This document shows positions 30,270-38,738 of a stretch of 64,000 nt of DNA, piece by piece. Under the pieces are notes generated by a model that worked only from the letters and a program-made list of their open reading frames with translations, did no database searches and was not told the DNA's origin. The stretch lies in contig NZ_KB912942.1 in the NCBI RefSeq assembly GCF_000383915.1, positions 380,506 to 444,505 on the forward strand, given 5' to 3'. The stretch's first letter is position 1. Each line of letters opens with the position of its first letter. Position numbers and translations under genes: made by a program. Origin of the DNA: Amycolatopsis benzoatilytica AK 16/65. GTDB taxonomy: Bacteria > Actinomycetota > Actinomycetes > Mycobacteriales > Pseudonocardiaceae.

Positions 30270-30320
30270 CCGTGAAGGGAACAGTGAGGGACTCTGAGTT
30301 CCGCACTGTTCCCTTCACGG
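30270..30320. repeat. Long-hairpin element HP3
   Basis: The outer 17 bp, CCGTGAAGGGAACAGTG / CACTGTTCCCTTCACGG, pair perfectly; the inner part (AGGGACTCTGAGTTCCG) has mismatches. It lies 11 bp after the adoK stop and 4 bp past the asnB stop, between convergent genes, and is followed by CTTTCAG as HP2 is. Confidence 0.87.
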
Positions 30321-30323
30321 CTT

Positions 30324-32258
30324 TCAGAGCTTGACCGGGTAGACCGGCTCCGGGATTTCCGGCTTGATCCGGTGCTCCACGAAAATCCCGTGCCACAGCA
30401 TGAACACCAGCAGCGCCCAGAGCTGGCGGCTGCGGTCCAGCTGGCCCTCCTTGTGCTCGTCGAGCAGGCGCAGCACGGCGTTCTTGTCCAGCAGCTCGTC
30501 GGTCTTCGAGTCGTTGATGATGCCGCGCGCCCAGTCGTACATCTCGTTGCGCAGCCACAGCCGGATCGGCACCGGGAAGCCCAGCTTCTTCCGGTTCAGC
30601 ACGTGGCCGGGGATGATCTTCGCCAGCGCCTGGCGCAGCGCGTACTTCGTGGTGCCGTGCGCGAGTTTCTGGTCCAGCGGGATCGAAGCGGCGACCTTGA
30701 ACACCTCGGCGTCCAGGAACGGCACCCGCAGCTCCAGCGAGTTGGCCATGGTGACCTTGTCCGCCTTGACCAGGATGTCGCCGCGCAGCCAGGTGTAGAG
30801 GTCCACATGCTGCATCCGGGCGACCGGGTCCCAGCCGCGCGACACGTCGTACCAGGGCGCGGTGACGTCCTTGAAGCCCACGCCTTCCTGGTACGTGCGA
30901 AGCACCGCGCGCAGCTGCTCGTCGCGGAAGTTGCGCGCGTTGCCGTAGTAGCGGTCCTCCAGCGGCAGCGCGCCGCGGCGCAGCAGGTCCTTGCCCCGGG
31001 TGCCCTCCGGGATCTTCGTGGACACCTTGCCGAGCAGCTTGCGCACGCCGCCGGGGATCTTCTCGAACGGAGCCAGCGAGATCGGCTCGCCGTAGATCGT
31101 GTACCCGCCGAACAGCTCGTCCGCGCCCTCGCCGGACAGCACCGCCTTGACGTGCTTGCGCGCCTCGCGGGCGATGAACCACAGCGGGACCAGCGCCGGG
31201 TCGGCCACCGGGTCGTCCAGATACCAGACGATGAGCGGCAGCGCCTGCATCATCTCGTCCGCGGACACCGTGCGCACCACGTGCTTCACGCCGATCGCCT
31301 CGGCGGTTTCGGCGGCCACGTCGACCTCGGAGTAGCCCTCGCGCTCGAACCCGGTGGTGAACGCGATCAGGTTCGGGTTGTGCTCCTTGGCCAGCGTCGC
31401 GGTGGCGGTGGAGTCGATGCCGCCGGACAGGAACGCACCGACGGTGACGTCCGGGTCGGAGATCATGTGCTTGCCGACCGAGTCGCGCATCACATCGGCG
31501 ATCCGCTCGTACAGCGCTTCGGCCTCGGCCGGCCCGTGCACCGGCTTCGCGGCGAACTGCGGGTGGAAGTAGCGGGTGAACTCGGCCTTCCCGCCCGGCG
31601 CGAGCCGGAACGAGGTGCCCGACTCGACCCGGCGGATCGCGCTGTGCAGCGACTCCGGCTCCGGCACGTACTGCAGGACCAGGTAGTGCTGCAGCGCGGT
31701 GCGGTCCAGCTCCTGCGCGACGCCCAGCGTGTCCGACAGCTCGAGCAGGCTCTTCTTCTCGCTGGAGAACGCGGTGCCGTTCGGGCCGCTGCTGTAGTAG
31801 AGCGGCTTGATCCCGAACGGGTCGCGGGCACCGAAAACGACCTTTTCGGTCGAATCCCAGATCAAGAACGCGAACATGCCGCGCAGCTTTTTGACGGCTT
31901 CGTCGCCGAGGTAGTGGTAAGCCGCGACGATCGCCTCGCCGTCGCCCTCAGTGGCGAATTTCGCACCGAATTTTTCAGCAAGCTCTTCGCGCAGCTCGCG
32001 GTAGTTGTAGATCTCGCCGTTGAAGTTCAGCGTGTACCGGTTCGGCTCCTCCGGCGGGCCCCATACCAGCGGCTGGTGCGCGTGGTCGACGTCGATGAAG
32101 GCGAGCCGGTTGAAGCCGTAGACGACCTCCGCGTCAGCCCAAGTGTCCTGCTCGTCGGGGCCGCGGTGGCGCTGGCAGCGCATCGCCGCGCCCACGCTCG
32201 CGCGGGCTTTTCCGGCGTCGCTCTCGGTCGCGCAGATGAGTCCAAGCAGGCCGCACAC
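30324..32258 (-). CDS. asnB: Asparagine synthase (glutamine-hydrolysing)
   Basis: A 644-aa class-II amidotransferase that makes asparagine from aspartate using glutamine and ATP. The glutaminase nucleophile is Cys2 (MCGLLG), with RHRGPDEQ and NGEIYNYREL in the N-terminal domain. The synthetase domain has the PP-loop SGGIDSTA near residue 265 and the GEGADELFGGY motif. Actinobacterial paralogues sometimes amidate cell-wall or peptide substrates, so asparagine is likely but not certain. The GTG start places the catalytic Cys at position 2 as required. It is divergent from ctaC. Confidence 0.94.
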   Translation of the reverse strand: MCGLLGLICATESDAGKARASVGAAMRCQRHRGPDEQDTWADAEVVYGFNRLAFIDVDHAHQPLVWGPPEEPNRYTLNFNGEIYNYRELREELAEKFGAKFATEGDGEAIVAAYHYLGDEAVKKLRGMFAFLIWDSTEKVVFGARDPFGIKPLYYSSGPNGTAFSSEKKSLLELSDTLGVAQELDRTALQHYLVLQYVPEPESLHSAIRRVESGTSFRLAPGGKAEFTRYFHPQFAAKPVHGPAEAEALYERIADVMRDSVGKHMISDPDVTVGAFLSGGIDSTATATLAKEHNPNLIAFTTGFEREGYSEVDVAAETAEAIGVKHVVRTVSADEMMQALPLIVWYLDDPVADPALVPLWFIAREARKHVKAVLSGEGADELFGGYTIYGEPISLAPFEKIPGGVRKLLGKVSTKIPEGTRGKDLLRRGALPLEDRYYGNARNFRDEQLRAVLRTYQEGVGFKDVTAPWYDVSRGWDPVARMQHVDLYTWLRGDILVKADKVTMANSLELRVPFLDAEVFKVAASIPLDQKLAHGTTKYALRQALAKIIPGHVLNRKKLGFPVPIRLWLRNEMYDWARGIINDSKTDELLDKNAVLRLLDEHKEGQLDRSRQLWALLVFMLWHGIFVEHRIKPEIPEPVYPVKL

Positions 32259-32451
32259 GTGTACTCACACACCTCTGGGTCGGGCCGGTCCGGGAAGCGC
32301 CCAGTATGCCGGTCCCGGGCCCGGCGCCCGGGAAGCGGGTGACGCGTGGCGCAACTGGTTACCCCTTGGACAGCGCGAGCGGCCAACTCGGCTAGGCTCC
32401 GCCTGTCACGAAGATCGGTCGAACAAGGCTCGGTGTGAGAGGGCCTGTTGG

Positions 32452-33417
32452 GTGAAAGGGCAGGGCGCAGTGGGAAAACCAGAGCGCACCCCGGCGGGTA
32501 AGCGGGCCGGGCGAGTCGCAGTGCTGGCCGGGCTGGTAGCGCTGACCGCGACTGGCTGCTCCGGCGACGAGGTTCTCCGCTTCGGCTGGCCGGTCGGCGT
32601 CACGCCGCAGGCCGACCAGATGCGCAACCTGTGGACCTGGACGGTCGTCGCCGCGCTCGCCGTCGGCGTCATCGTGTGGGGCCTGATCTTCTGGACCGCG
32701 ATCTTCCACCGCAAGAAGAAGGGCGCGGCGGCAGACGGCCAGGAAGAACTGCCGCGCCAGTTCCAGTACAACATCCCGCTGGAGATCTTCACGGTCGTCT
32801 TGCCGACGATCATGGTCTGCGTCCTGTTCTTCTTCACCGCGACGACCGAGAGCAAGGTCCTCGACAAGAAGCCGAACCCGGACGTCGTGGTCGACGTGAT
32901 CGCCTTCCAGTGGAACTGGGAGTTCAAGTACGAGGGCGACGCCGCCAAGCGCGCCGACGGGACCCAGGTATCGACCGTCGGTTCCTCCGGCGAGATCCCG
33001 CTGCTCGTGCTGCCGACGAACAAGACCATCGAGTACCGGCTGCGCTCGACCGACGTCATCCACTCGTTCTGGGTGCCGGAGTTCAACTTCAAGCGCGACG
33101 TGATGCCGGACCCGGAGAAGAACAACCAGGACAGCTCGTTCCAGAACTCGATCGACCGCGAAGGCTCCTTCGTCGGCCGGTGCGCCGAGCTGTGCGGCAC
33201 CTACCACTCGGTGATGAACTTCGAGGTGCGCGCCTTGTCCCCGGACAAGTACGACCAGTACCTCAAGCTGCGCACCGAAACGAACCCGAAGACGGGCAAG
33301 CCGAACTCGGCGTCCGAGGCGCTGGCGTCGATGAACTGCGGCGAGCTGTGCAGCCCGTACGCGGTGACCACGAAGCCGTTCAACACCGACCGCACCGCGC
33401 GCACCGCGTCCAACTGA
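32452..33417 (+). CDS. ctaC: Cytochrome c oxidase subunit II
   Basis: A lipoprotein subunit of the aa3 oxidase that holds the CuA centre. The N-terminal signal ends in ATGC (Cys36 with the GTG at 32452). Two transmembrane helices follow (WTVVAALAVGVIVWGLIFW and EIFTVVLPTIMVCVLFFFTA). The CuA ligands are in CAELCGTYHSVM, with an upstream His in STDVIHSFWVPEF. A GTG at 32470 is an alternative start. The C-terminal tail carries an extra CGELC pair. ctaF follows after 38 bp. The mycobacterial counterpart is Rv2200c. Confidence 0.94.
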   Translation: MKGQGAVGKPERTPAGKRAGRVAVLAGLVALTATGCSGDEVLRFGWPVGVTPQADQMRNLWTWTVVAALAVGVIVWGLIFWTAIFHRKKKGAAADGQEELPRQFQYNIPLEIFTVVLPTIMVCVLFFFTATTESKVLDKKPNPDVVVDVIAFQWNWEFKYEGDAAKRADGTQVSTVGSSGEIPLLVLPTNKTIEYRLRSTDVIHSFWVPEFNFKRDVMPDPEKNNQDSSFQNSIDREGSFVGRCAELCGTYHSVMNFEVRALSPDKYDQYLKLRTETNPKTGKPNSASEALASMNCGELCSPYAVTTKPFNTDRTARTASN

Positions 33418-33455
33418 CCGGTTCCGGCGAACCAGAGGAGTAGGGGACAGATCCC

Positions 33456-33878
33456 ATGAAGGTCGAAGCCCGGATTTTCTACATGGTGGCGGGATTCGCC
33501 GTCCTCATGACCGTCATCTACTGGGTCATGACCGCCCTCTTCACGACGGACCACAAGGCGGAGCCGGTCGGCATCGTCGCCCTGTTCCTGACCGGCGGTC
33601 TGGCTTTCCTCGCCGGCAGCTACCTGCAGTTCGTGTCCCGTCGGATCGAGGCGCGGCCGGAAGACCGCGAGGACGCCGAGATCAGCGACGGCGCCGGTGA
33701 GCTGGGCTTCTTCAGCCCGGGCAGCTACTGGCCGATCGCGCTGGCCGCGGCGGCCGGTCTGGCCGGTCTCGGCCTGGCGTTCTTCCACATCTGGCTGCTC
33801 GTGATGGCGATCGTGGCTCTGCTGATCGCGGTCGGCGGGCTGGTGTTCGAGTACCACACCGGTCCGAATCACGACTGA
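33456..33878 (+). CDS. ctaF: Cytochrome c oxidase subunit IV
   Basis: A 140-aa actinobacterial-type subunit IV with four hydrophobic segments: FYMVAGFAVLMTVIYWVMTALF, GIVALFLTGGLAFLAGSYL, YWPIALAAAAGLAGLGLAFF and LLVMAIVALLIAVGGLVF. It has no cofactor motif and stabilises the oxidase. The ATG has GAGGAG upstream. It follows ctaC, as Rv2199c follows Rv2200c in mycobacteria. A strong hairpin ends the operon. Confidence 0.92.
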   Translation: MKVEARIFYMVAGFAVLMTVIYWVMTALFTTDHKAEPVGIVALFLTGGLAFLAGSYLQFVSRRIEARPEDREDAEISDGAGELGFFSPGSYWPIALAAAAGLAGLGLAFFHIWLLVMAIVALLIAVGGLVFEYHTGPNHD

Positions 33879-33890
33879 CCCTCTTTGCGT

Positions 33891-33930
33891 CGCGAAGGCC
33901 CCCGGCTCACCTGAGCCGGGGGCCTTCGCG
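33891..33930. terminator. Bidirectional terminator between ctaF and the EamA gene
   Basis: CGCGAAGGCCCCCGGCTCA pairs with TGAGCCGGGGGCCTTCGCG around a 2-base centre. It serves the two convergent genes on either side, with TTGTGCGC after it. Confidence 0.88.
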
Positions 33931-33939
33931 CGTTGTGCG

Positions 33940-34839
33940 CTACTTGCTGAGCTGGTGCTGCGGTTCGGCCGCGGGCGCCGGCGAGGGCTTCTTCGGGGCG
34001 AGCGCGGCGGCGAGCACGGCCACCATGCCGAGTCCTTCCGGCCAGGTCAGCCGGTGGCCGAAGGCGAGCATGTCCACGATGACCGCGACCACCGGGTACA
34101 GGTACGAGAGCAATGCCACCGTGGTGGTCGGCAGCTTGCCGATGCTCGCGTACATCAGCACGTACATCACCGCGGTGTGCACCGTGCCCAGCAGCAGCAG
34201 CCACAGCAGGCCGGGAGCCGAACTGGGCAGCGGGGTGAACATCAGCGCCGGGGCGAGCACGATCGCGCCGGCCGTCAGCTGGACCGCGGCGAGCAGGTGC
34301 GGCCGAATGTGCTTGAGCTGCTTGGCGATGAAGGACGCACCCGCGTAGAGCAGCGCCGCACCCAGTGCCAGGGCGATCCCGGCGAACCGCACCGGCTGGC
34401 CGTCGGCTCCGTGCGCGGAGAGGGAAATCACCACGACTCCGGCGAACGCGACTCCCGCTCTTGTCAGGTGGGAGCGGCCCACCTTTTCGCCGAGGAACAT
34501 CGCCGCCATGCCGACCAGGATCAGCGGCTGGGTGTGATAGACCACCGTGCTCACCGAGATCGACGACAGCGCGTACGACGCGAACAGCAGCACCCAGTTG
34601 CCGACCAGCAGCAACCCGCCCGTGACGGCGAGCAGCAAGTCGCGGCGGCTCGGGTGCCAGTCCCGGAACCAGCCTCGGGCCAGCGACCACACGACCAGCA
34701 GCACGCCGCCGACGAGGCAGCGGGCGAAGGCGACGGCCGGGGCGGCCGCGCCGCTTTCGAGAACGACCGCGCCGATGGTGCCGGACAGCGCCATCGCGGC
34801 GGACCACTGCAGGACCGGGCGGGATTCGGAGTTCGTCAT
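33940..34839 (-). CDS. EamA family DMT transporter
   Basis: A 299-aa drug/metabolite-transporter protein with ten hydrophobic segments in two EamA repeats. The conserved stretches GNWVLLFASY and LFLGEKVGRSHL end the first repeat, and FGHRLTWPEGLGM ends the second. Members export amino acids, purines or dyes; the substrate is not predictable. The ATG at 34839 faces the divergent AraC-type regulator 74 bp away, so regulator and exporter probably form a pair. Confidence 0.9.
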   Translation of the reverse strand: MTNSESRPVLQWSAAMALSGTIGAVVLESGAAAPAVAFARCLVGGVLLVVWSLARGWFRDWHPSRRDLLLAVTGGLLLVGNWVLLFASYALSSISVSTVVYHTQPLILVGMAAMFLGEKVGRSHLTRAGVAFAGVVVISLSAHGADGQPVRFAGIALALGAALLYAGASFIAKQLKHIRPHLLAAVQLTAGAIVLAPALMFTPLPSSAPGLLWLLLLGTVHTAVMYVLMYASIGKLPTTTVALLSYLYPVVAVIVDMLAFGHRLTWPEGLGMVAVLAAALAPKKPSPAPAAEPQHQLSK

Positions 34840-34876
34840 GCGGTTCAGATTCGGCCTTCCGGCCACGAGCAACCAG

Positions 34877-34890
34877 TGTCAGAGATGACA
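34877..34890. promoter_or_regulatory. Inverted repeat between EamA and AraC-type genes
   Basis: TGTCA-GAGA-TGACA is a perfect 5-bp inverted repeat in the 74-bp divergent gap, a plausible regulator site. Confidence 0.4.
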
Positions 34891-34913
34891 ATGGGCGCAA
34901 AACTTGTGACACG

Positions 34914-35888
34914 ATGTCTGGCATGGAAGTGCAGCGGGTCGCCGTACTGCTCGCGGACCGGGTTTCCCCGTTCGAGCTGGGGGTCGCGTGCGAGGTGTTC
35001 GGCACCGACCGCAGCGCGGACGGAATGCCGGGCTGGGACTTCGGCGTGTGCTCGCCGGGCGGGGCGGAAGTGGCCAGCTGGTCCGGATTCGGGCTCGCCG
35101 GACTGCGCGATCTGGACTTCGCCGCGTCCGCGGATCTGGTGATCGTGCCCACGTGCGCCCCGCGCACCGAGCCGCCGCCGGAGCCGTTGCTGGAATCTTT
35201 GCGGGCGGCGCGCGAGCGAGGTGCTTGGGTCGCCGGGTTCTGCGCCGGAGTGTTTTCGCTGGGGTACGCCGGCCTGCTGGACGACCGGCGGTGCACCGTG
35301 CACTGGGTTTACGAGCCGGAGTTCCGCCGCCTCTTCCCCTCCGCGCAGGTAGACCCGCAGGCGCTTTACGCGGACGACGACGGCGTGTTCACCAGCGCCG
35401 GCACGGTCGCTGCCGTGGATTTGTGCCTGCACCTGGTGCGTCGATTGCGGGGCGTCGCGGCGGCGACGGCGCTGGCCCGGCGTATGGTCGCGGCTCCGCA
35501 TCGGGCCGGGGGACAGGCACAGTTCGTGCAAGCTCCGGTACCGGCTACCGCGGCGCCTTCGGACGCGGTCGTCGCCGAGGCGCTCGAATGGGTGGAACGG
35601 CGGCTGGACCAGCCGTTCACCGTCGCCGAGCTGGCGCGTAGGAGCGGCTTGGGGGAGCGGACGTTCCTGCGCCGGTTCTCCGCCGCGACCGGCACCACGC
35701 CGCACCGATGGCTGACCGAACGGCGCCTCGACCGCGCACAGGCGCTGCTGGAGGAGGGAAAACTGTCCGTCGAGGACATCGCGGTCGCGTGCGGATACGC
35801 GTCGGCGGCAGCGCTGCGGCACCAGTTCGCCCGGCTGCGCTCGACCACGCCGAGCGCGTACCGCGCGGCCTTTCTGGCCCCGCAGTAA
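34914..35888 (+). CDS. GlxA-type AraC regulator (DJ-1/PfpI plus HTH)
   Basis: A 324-aa regulator. The N-terminal two thirds have the DJ-1/PfpI (glutamine amidotransferase-like) fold with the nucleophile-elbow segment GFCAGVFSLG near residue 115; the Cys is kept. The C-terminal AraC domain has VAELARRSGLGERTFLRRF and IAVACGYASAAALRHQF. Such regulators usually act as activators of adjacent transport or catabolic genes. Start: ATG 34914, or ATG 34923 three codons later. It is divergent from the EamA transporter and converges on trpD with HP5 in the gap. Confidence 0.9.
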   Translation: MSGMEVQRVAVLLADRVSPFELGVACEVFGTDRSADGMPGWDFGVCSPGGAEVASWSGFGLAGLRDLDFAASADLVIVPTCAPRTEPPPEPLLESLRAARERGAWVAGFCAGVFSLGYAGLLDDRRCTVHWVYEPEFRRLFPSAQVDPQALYADDDGVFTSAGTVAAVDLCLHLVRRLRGVAAATALARRMVAAPHRAGGQAQFVQAPVPATAAPSDAVVAEALEWVERRLDQPFTVAELARRSGLGERTFLRRFSAATGTTPHRWLTERRLDRAQALLEEGKLSVEDIAVACGYASAAALRHQFARLRSTTPSAYRAAFLAPQ

Positions 35889-35913
35889 TTCGTGACCCGA
35901 ATGCAATGAAGAA

Positions 35914-35970
35914 GGTCCGTGATGGGCCCCTTGCCGGAACCAGATTCCGGCAAGGGGCCCATCACGGACC
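35914..35970. repeat. Long-hairpin element HP5 (bidirectional terminator-like)
   Basis: A perfect inverted repeat with 26-bp arms and a 5-base centre. The arms start GGTCCGTGATGGGCCCC and end GGGGCCCATCACGGACC. It uses GGGCCCC in place of the GGGAAC of HP1-HP3 and shares its left arm and loop with the 30-bp array. It lies between the convergent AraC-type and trpD genes. Confidence 0.92.
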
Positions 35971-36000
35971 AGGTGGCAGTGTGCGCAGGATCCGCAGAGG

Positions 36001-37044
36001 TCAGCGACCGGTGTTGGAGAACTCGATCCAGCGGTCCAGCAGCGCCGCTGCCGCCCCGTTGTCGATGGCCCGGTGTGCTCGGTCCAGACCGGCCGCCAAG
36101 TCGTCCTCGAGGGAACCAGAGAAGCCGACGAAGGCGGCCAGTGCGGCGGCGGCGTTGAGCACCACCGCGTCCCGCACCGGACCGGTCTTGCCGTTCACCA
36201 GGTCCCGCACGACTTCGGCGTTCGCCACGGCGTCGCCGCCGCGCAGGTCGTCCGCGGTCGCCCGGGCGATGCCGAGCGACTGCGGATCGAAGCTGTGCTC
36301 GGTCACCGCACCGCCGGAGACCACCAGCACCGACGTCGTCGTGGTGGTGGTGATCTCGTCGAGACCGTCGTCACCGCGCGCGACCAGAACCGACATGCCC
36401 CGGCCGGCGAAAATCTCGGCCAGCGCCCTGGTCTTGTCCGCGTATGCGCAGCCGATCAGCGCGCTCTGCGGCTGGGCCGGGTTGGTGAGCGGGCCGAGCA
36501 GGTTGAACGTGGTCGGCACGCCCAGTTCGCGTCGCGGCGGGCCGGTGTGCCGGAACGCCGGGTGGAACGCCGGCGCGAAGCAGAACCCGATGCCGATCTC
36601 CTCCAGCGAGGCCAGCACCGCCTCCGGCGGCAGGTCGATCTTCACCCCGAGGGTTTCCAGCACGTCCGCCGCGCCGGACTTGGACGAGGCGCTCCGGTTG
36701 CCGTGCTTGGCCACCGGCGCGCCCGCCGCCGCGGCGACGATCGTCGCCATCGTGGAGATGTTCACCGAGTTCGACCGGTCGCCGCCGGTGCCGACGATGT
36801 CGACCGCGGGGCGGCTCAGCGTGATCCGGCGGGCGTGCGCCAGCATCGCGTCCGCCATGCCGGAGATCTCCGCCGGCGTCTCGCCCTTGGCGCGCAACGC
36901 GACCGCGAAACCGCCGATCTGCGCCTGACCGGCCATGCCGGACATGATCTGGTCCATCGCCCACGCGGTGTCCTCGGCGGAGAGGTCCTCGCCGGCGATC
37001 AGCCGGGTCAGCAGCGCGGGCCAGGTCTGCGGGGTGGCGCCCAT
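36001..37044 (-). CDS. trpD: Anthranilate phosphoribosyltransferase
   Basis: Second step of tryptophan synthesis from chorismate: joins PRPP and anthranilate. The 347-aa protein has VDIVGTGGDRSNSVNIST near residue 82, KHGNRSASSKSGAADVLE near residue 112 and GDDGLDEI near residue 225, the standard PRPP, anthranilate and metal motifs. The ATG at 37044 is 5 bp after the stop of the receiver-like gene, so both share a transcript. The position beside ctaE matches Rv2192c. No trp attenuator or leader peptide is visible. Confidence 0.94.
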   Translation of the reverse strand: MGATPQTWPALLTRLIAGEDLSAEDTAWAMDQIMSGMAGQAQIGGFAVALRAKGETPAEISGMADAMLAHARRITLSRPAVDIVGTGGDRSNSVNISTMATIVAAAAGAPVAKHGNRSASSKSGAADVLETLGVKIDLPPEAVLASLEEIGIGFCFAPAFHPAFRHTGPPRRELGVPTTFNLLGPLTNPAQPQSALIGCAYADKTRALAEIFAGRGMSVLVARGDDGLDEITTTTTTSVLVVSGGAVTEHSFDPQSLGIARATADDLRGGDAVANAEVVRDLVNGKTGPVRDAVVLNAAAALAAFVGFSGSLEDDLAAGLDRAHRAIDNGAAAALLDRWIEFSNTGR

Positions 37045-37049
37045 CGGGC

Positions 37050-37463
37050 TCAGCCGCCGTTGACGGCGGGAACCCGCCCGGCGCGCAGCACGCCGGCGAC
37101 GGTCTCCGCCGCGGTCAGCGGGTCGAGCGGGTGCACCAGCACCGCGTCGGCGTGCGCCCAGGTGGCCAGCCATCGGTCGTCCCGGCGGCGGACCGCCACG
37201 ACGATCGGCGGGCAGTCGGCGATCTCGTTCTTGAGCTGGCGGGTCAGGCCGATGCCGCCGGTCGGCTGCGCCTCGCCGTCGAGGATGGCCAGGTCGACGC
37301 TGCCCGAGTCCATCTCGCTGAGCACGTCGGCGATGCCGGCCGCCTCGACCCACTCGACGCGGCCGAGGTCGGCGGCCGGGCGCCGGCCGACAGCGTTCAT
37401 GATCGCCTCGCGGACCTCGGCCTTGTGGCTGAAAACCAGGATCCGCTGGGACTGCTCGCTCAT
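37050..37463 (-). CDS. Response-regulator receiver-like protein (stand-alone)
   Basis: A 137-aa single-domain protein with the receiver-like alternation RILVFSHKAEVREAIMNAV, VDLAILDGEAQPTGGIGLTR and PPIVVAVRRRDD. The Asp in AILDGEA matches the phospho-acceptor position. The region where receivers have the conserved Lys reads ADAVLVHPLDP and lacks it, so phosphotransfer may be lost. No output domain is attached and no histidine kinase is nearby. It is followed by trpD after 5 bp. Confidence 0.75.
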   Translation of the reverse strand: MSEQSQRILVFSHKAEVREAIMNAVGRRPAADLGRVEWVEAAGIADVLSEMDSGSVDLAILDGEAQPTGGIGLTRQLKNEIADCPPIVVAVRRRDDRWLATWAHADAVLVHPLDPLTAAETVAGVLRAGRVPAVNGG

Positions 37464-37524
37464 TGAGCACGCCTCCGTCTCGTCACGGGTGGAACGCCCG
37501 CGATCGTATCGGCCGAGATGCATC

Positions 37525-37950
37525 TCACGCCGAGGCGGTTGGCGAGTCACCCGGTTGCCGCGCCTCCCAGCCCCGCGCGTCGCCGCCGAGCCGCTGCGCC
37601 AGACCGGCCATCCGGGACCGTTCCTGGGCGCAGTGCAGGGCGTCCAGCACCTGCACGCGGCGCGCGTGCGCGAGGACCCGGTCGCCGTCGCGGCTCTGTT
37701 CGCGCAGGTCGTAGCCGTCCTGCGCGAGGATCGCCGCCGCTTCCTCGATCCGGTCGGCGGGCAACACGAGATGGTGGACCAGGACCGCGGGCGCGGAAGG
37801 CGCCCAGCCGGGTGAATCGGCGAGCACGGCGGAATCCGCGACCGCCGGATCGAAGGCCGAAACGACGACCCGCAAACCGGGCGCGTCTGGCTCCAGCACC
37901 ACGCTTTCCGGCTTTTTGGCCAGGTCACGGAGCTTTTGCAGCCAACTCAC
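37525..37950 (-). CDS. Conserved hypothetical protein
   Basis: A 141-aa protein beginning [20 protein letters not shown]. The GTG at 37950 is preceded by AGGAG at a good distance, which fixes the start. It contains [15 protein letters not shown] and a Gln/Arg-rich end; no named domain is recognised. It lies between the receiver-like gene and ctaE, divergent from ctaE. Confidence 0.75.
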   Translation of the reverse strand: MSWLQKLRDLAKKPESVVLEPDAPGLRVVVSAFDPAVADSAVLADSPGWAPSAPAVLVHHLVLPADRIEEAAAILAQDGYDLREQSRDGDRVLAHARRVQVLDALHCAQERSRMAGLAQRLGGDARGWEARQPGDSPTASA

Positions 37951-38057
37951 GAGTAGCTCCTCTTGTCGCTGGTCCGCACCGCGCGCGCGGGTGTGACGCG
38001 AAGCTCCCACGACCCGCCGCAGACCCGGCGGGCGGGGTGCCCGCGCGAGAGGACATA

Positions 38058-38684
38058 ATGCGATCCGTGACAACGGCAGCTCCCACCATCAGCCAGCGGG
38101 TCCACTCGCTGAACCGGCCGAACATGGTCAGTGTCGGCACCGTCGTGTGGCTGTCCAGCGAACTGATGTTCTTCGCCGGACTGTTCGCCATGTTCTTCAC
38201 CGTCAAGGCGCAGAACCCGGCCGGGGCATCCTGGCCGCCGCCGTTGCACGGCGAGGAGTTCCACCTCAACGTCGCGTACGCGATCCCGTTCACGGTGATC
38301 CTCGTGCTGTCGTCGCTGACCTGCCAGCTCGGCGTGTTCGCCGCGGAGCGGGGCGATGTCTACGGCCTGCGCCGCTGGTACATCGTGACGCTGATCATGG
38401 GCGCGATCTTCGTGGCCGGGCAGGGGAACGAGTACCACAACCTGGTCGGCGAAGGCCTCACGATCCCGTCCGGTCCGTTCGGCACCGTGTTCTACCTCGC
38501 GACCGGTTTCCACGGCCTGCACGTGATCGGCGGGCTCATCGCGTTCGTGTTCCTGCTGATCCGCACCAAGCTCAGCAAGTTCACTCCGGCACAGGCCACC
38601 TCGGCGATCGTCGTGTCGTACTACTGGCACTTCGTCGACATCGTGTGGGTCGGCCTCTTCGCGGTGATCTACATCCTCCCCTGA
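38058..38684 (+). CDS. ctaE: Cytochrome c oxidase subunit III
   Basis: A 208-aa membrane subunit of the aa3 oxidase. Five hydrophobic segments are visible, with the family signatures [10 protein letters not shown] and [14 protein letters not shown]. It starts the ctaE-qcrC-qcrA-qcrB operon, the order seen in M. tuberculosis (Rv2193-Rv2196). The ATG at 38058 has AGAGGA 5 nt upstream. The grouping of oxidase subunit III with bc1 subunits reflects the bc1-aa3 supercomplex of actinobacteria. Confidence 0.95.
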   Translation: MRSVTTAAPTISQRVHSLNRPNMVSVGTVVWLSSELMFFAGLFAMFFTVKAQNPAGASWPPPLHGEEFHLNVAYAIPFTVILVLSSLTCQLGVFAAERGDVYGLRRWYIVTLIMGAIFVAGQGNEYHNLVGEGLTIPSGPFGTVFYLATGFHGLHVIGGLIAFVFLLIRTKLSKFTPAQATSAIVVSYYWHFVDIVWVGLFAVIYILP

Positions 38685-38738
38685 GCACCGCACCGACCAC
38701 CACCAACGGCCTGAACTGACAGCAAGGGTTGCCGCAAG

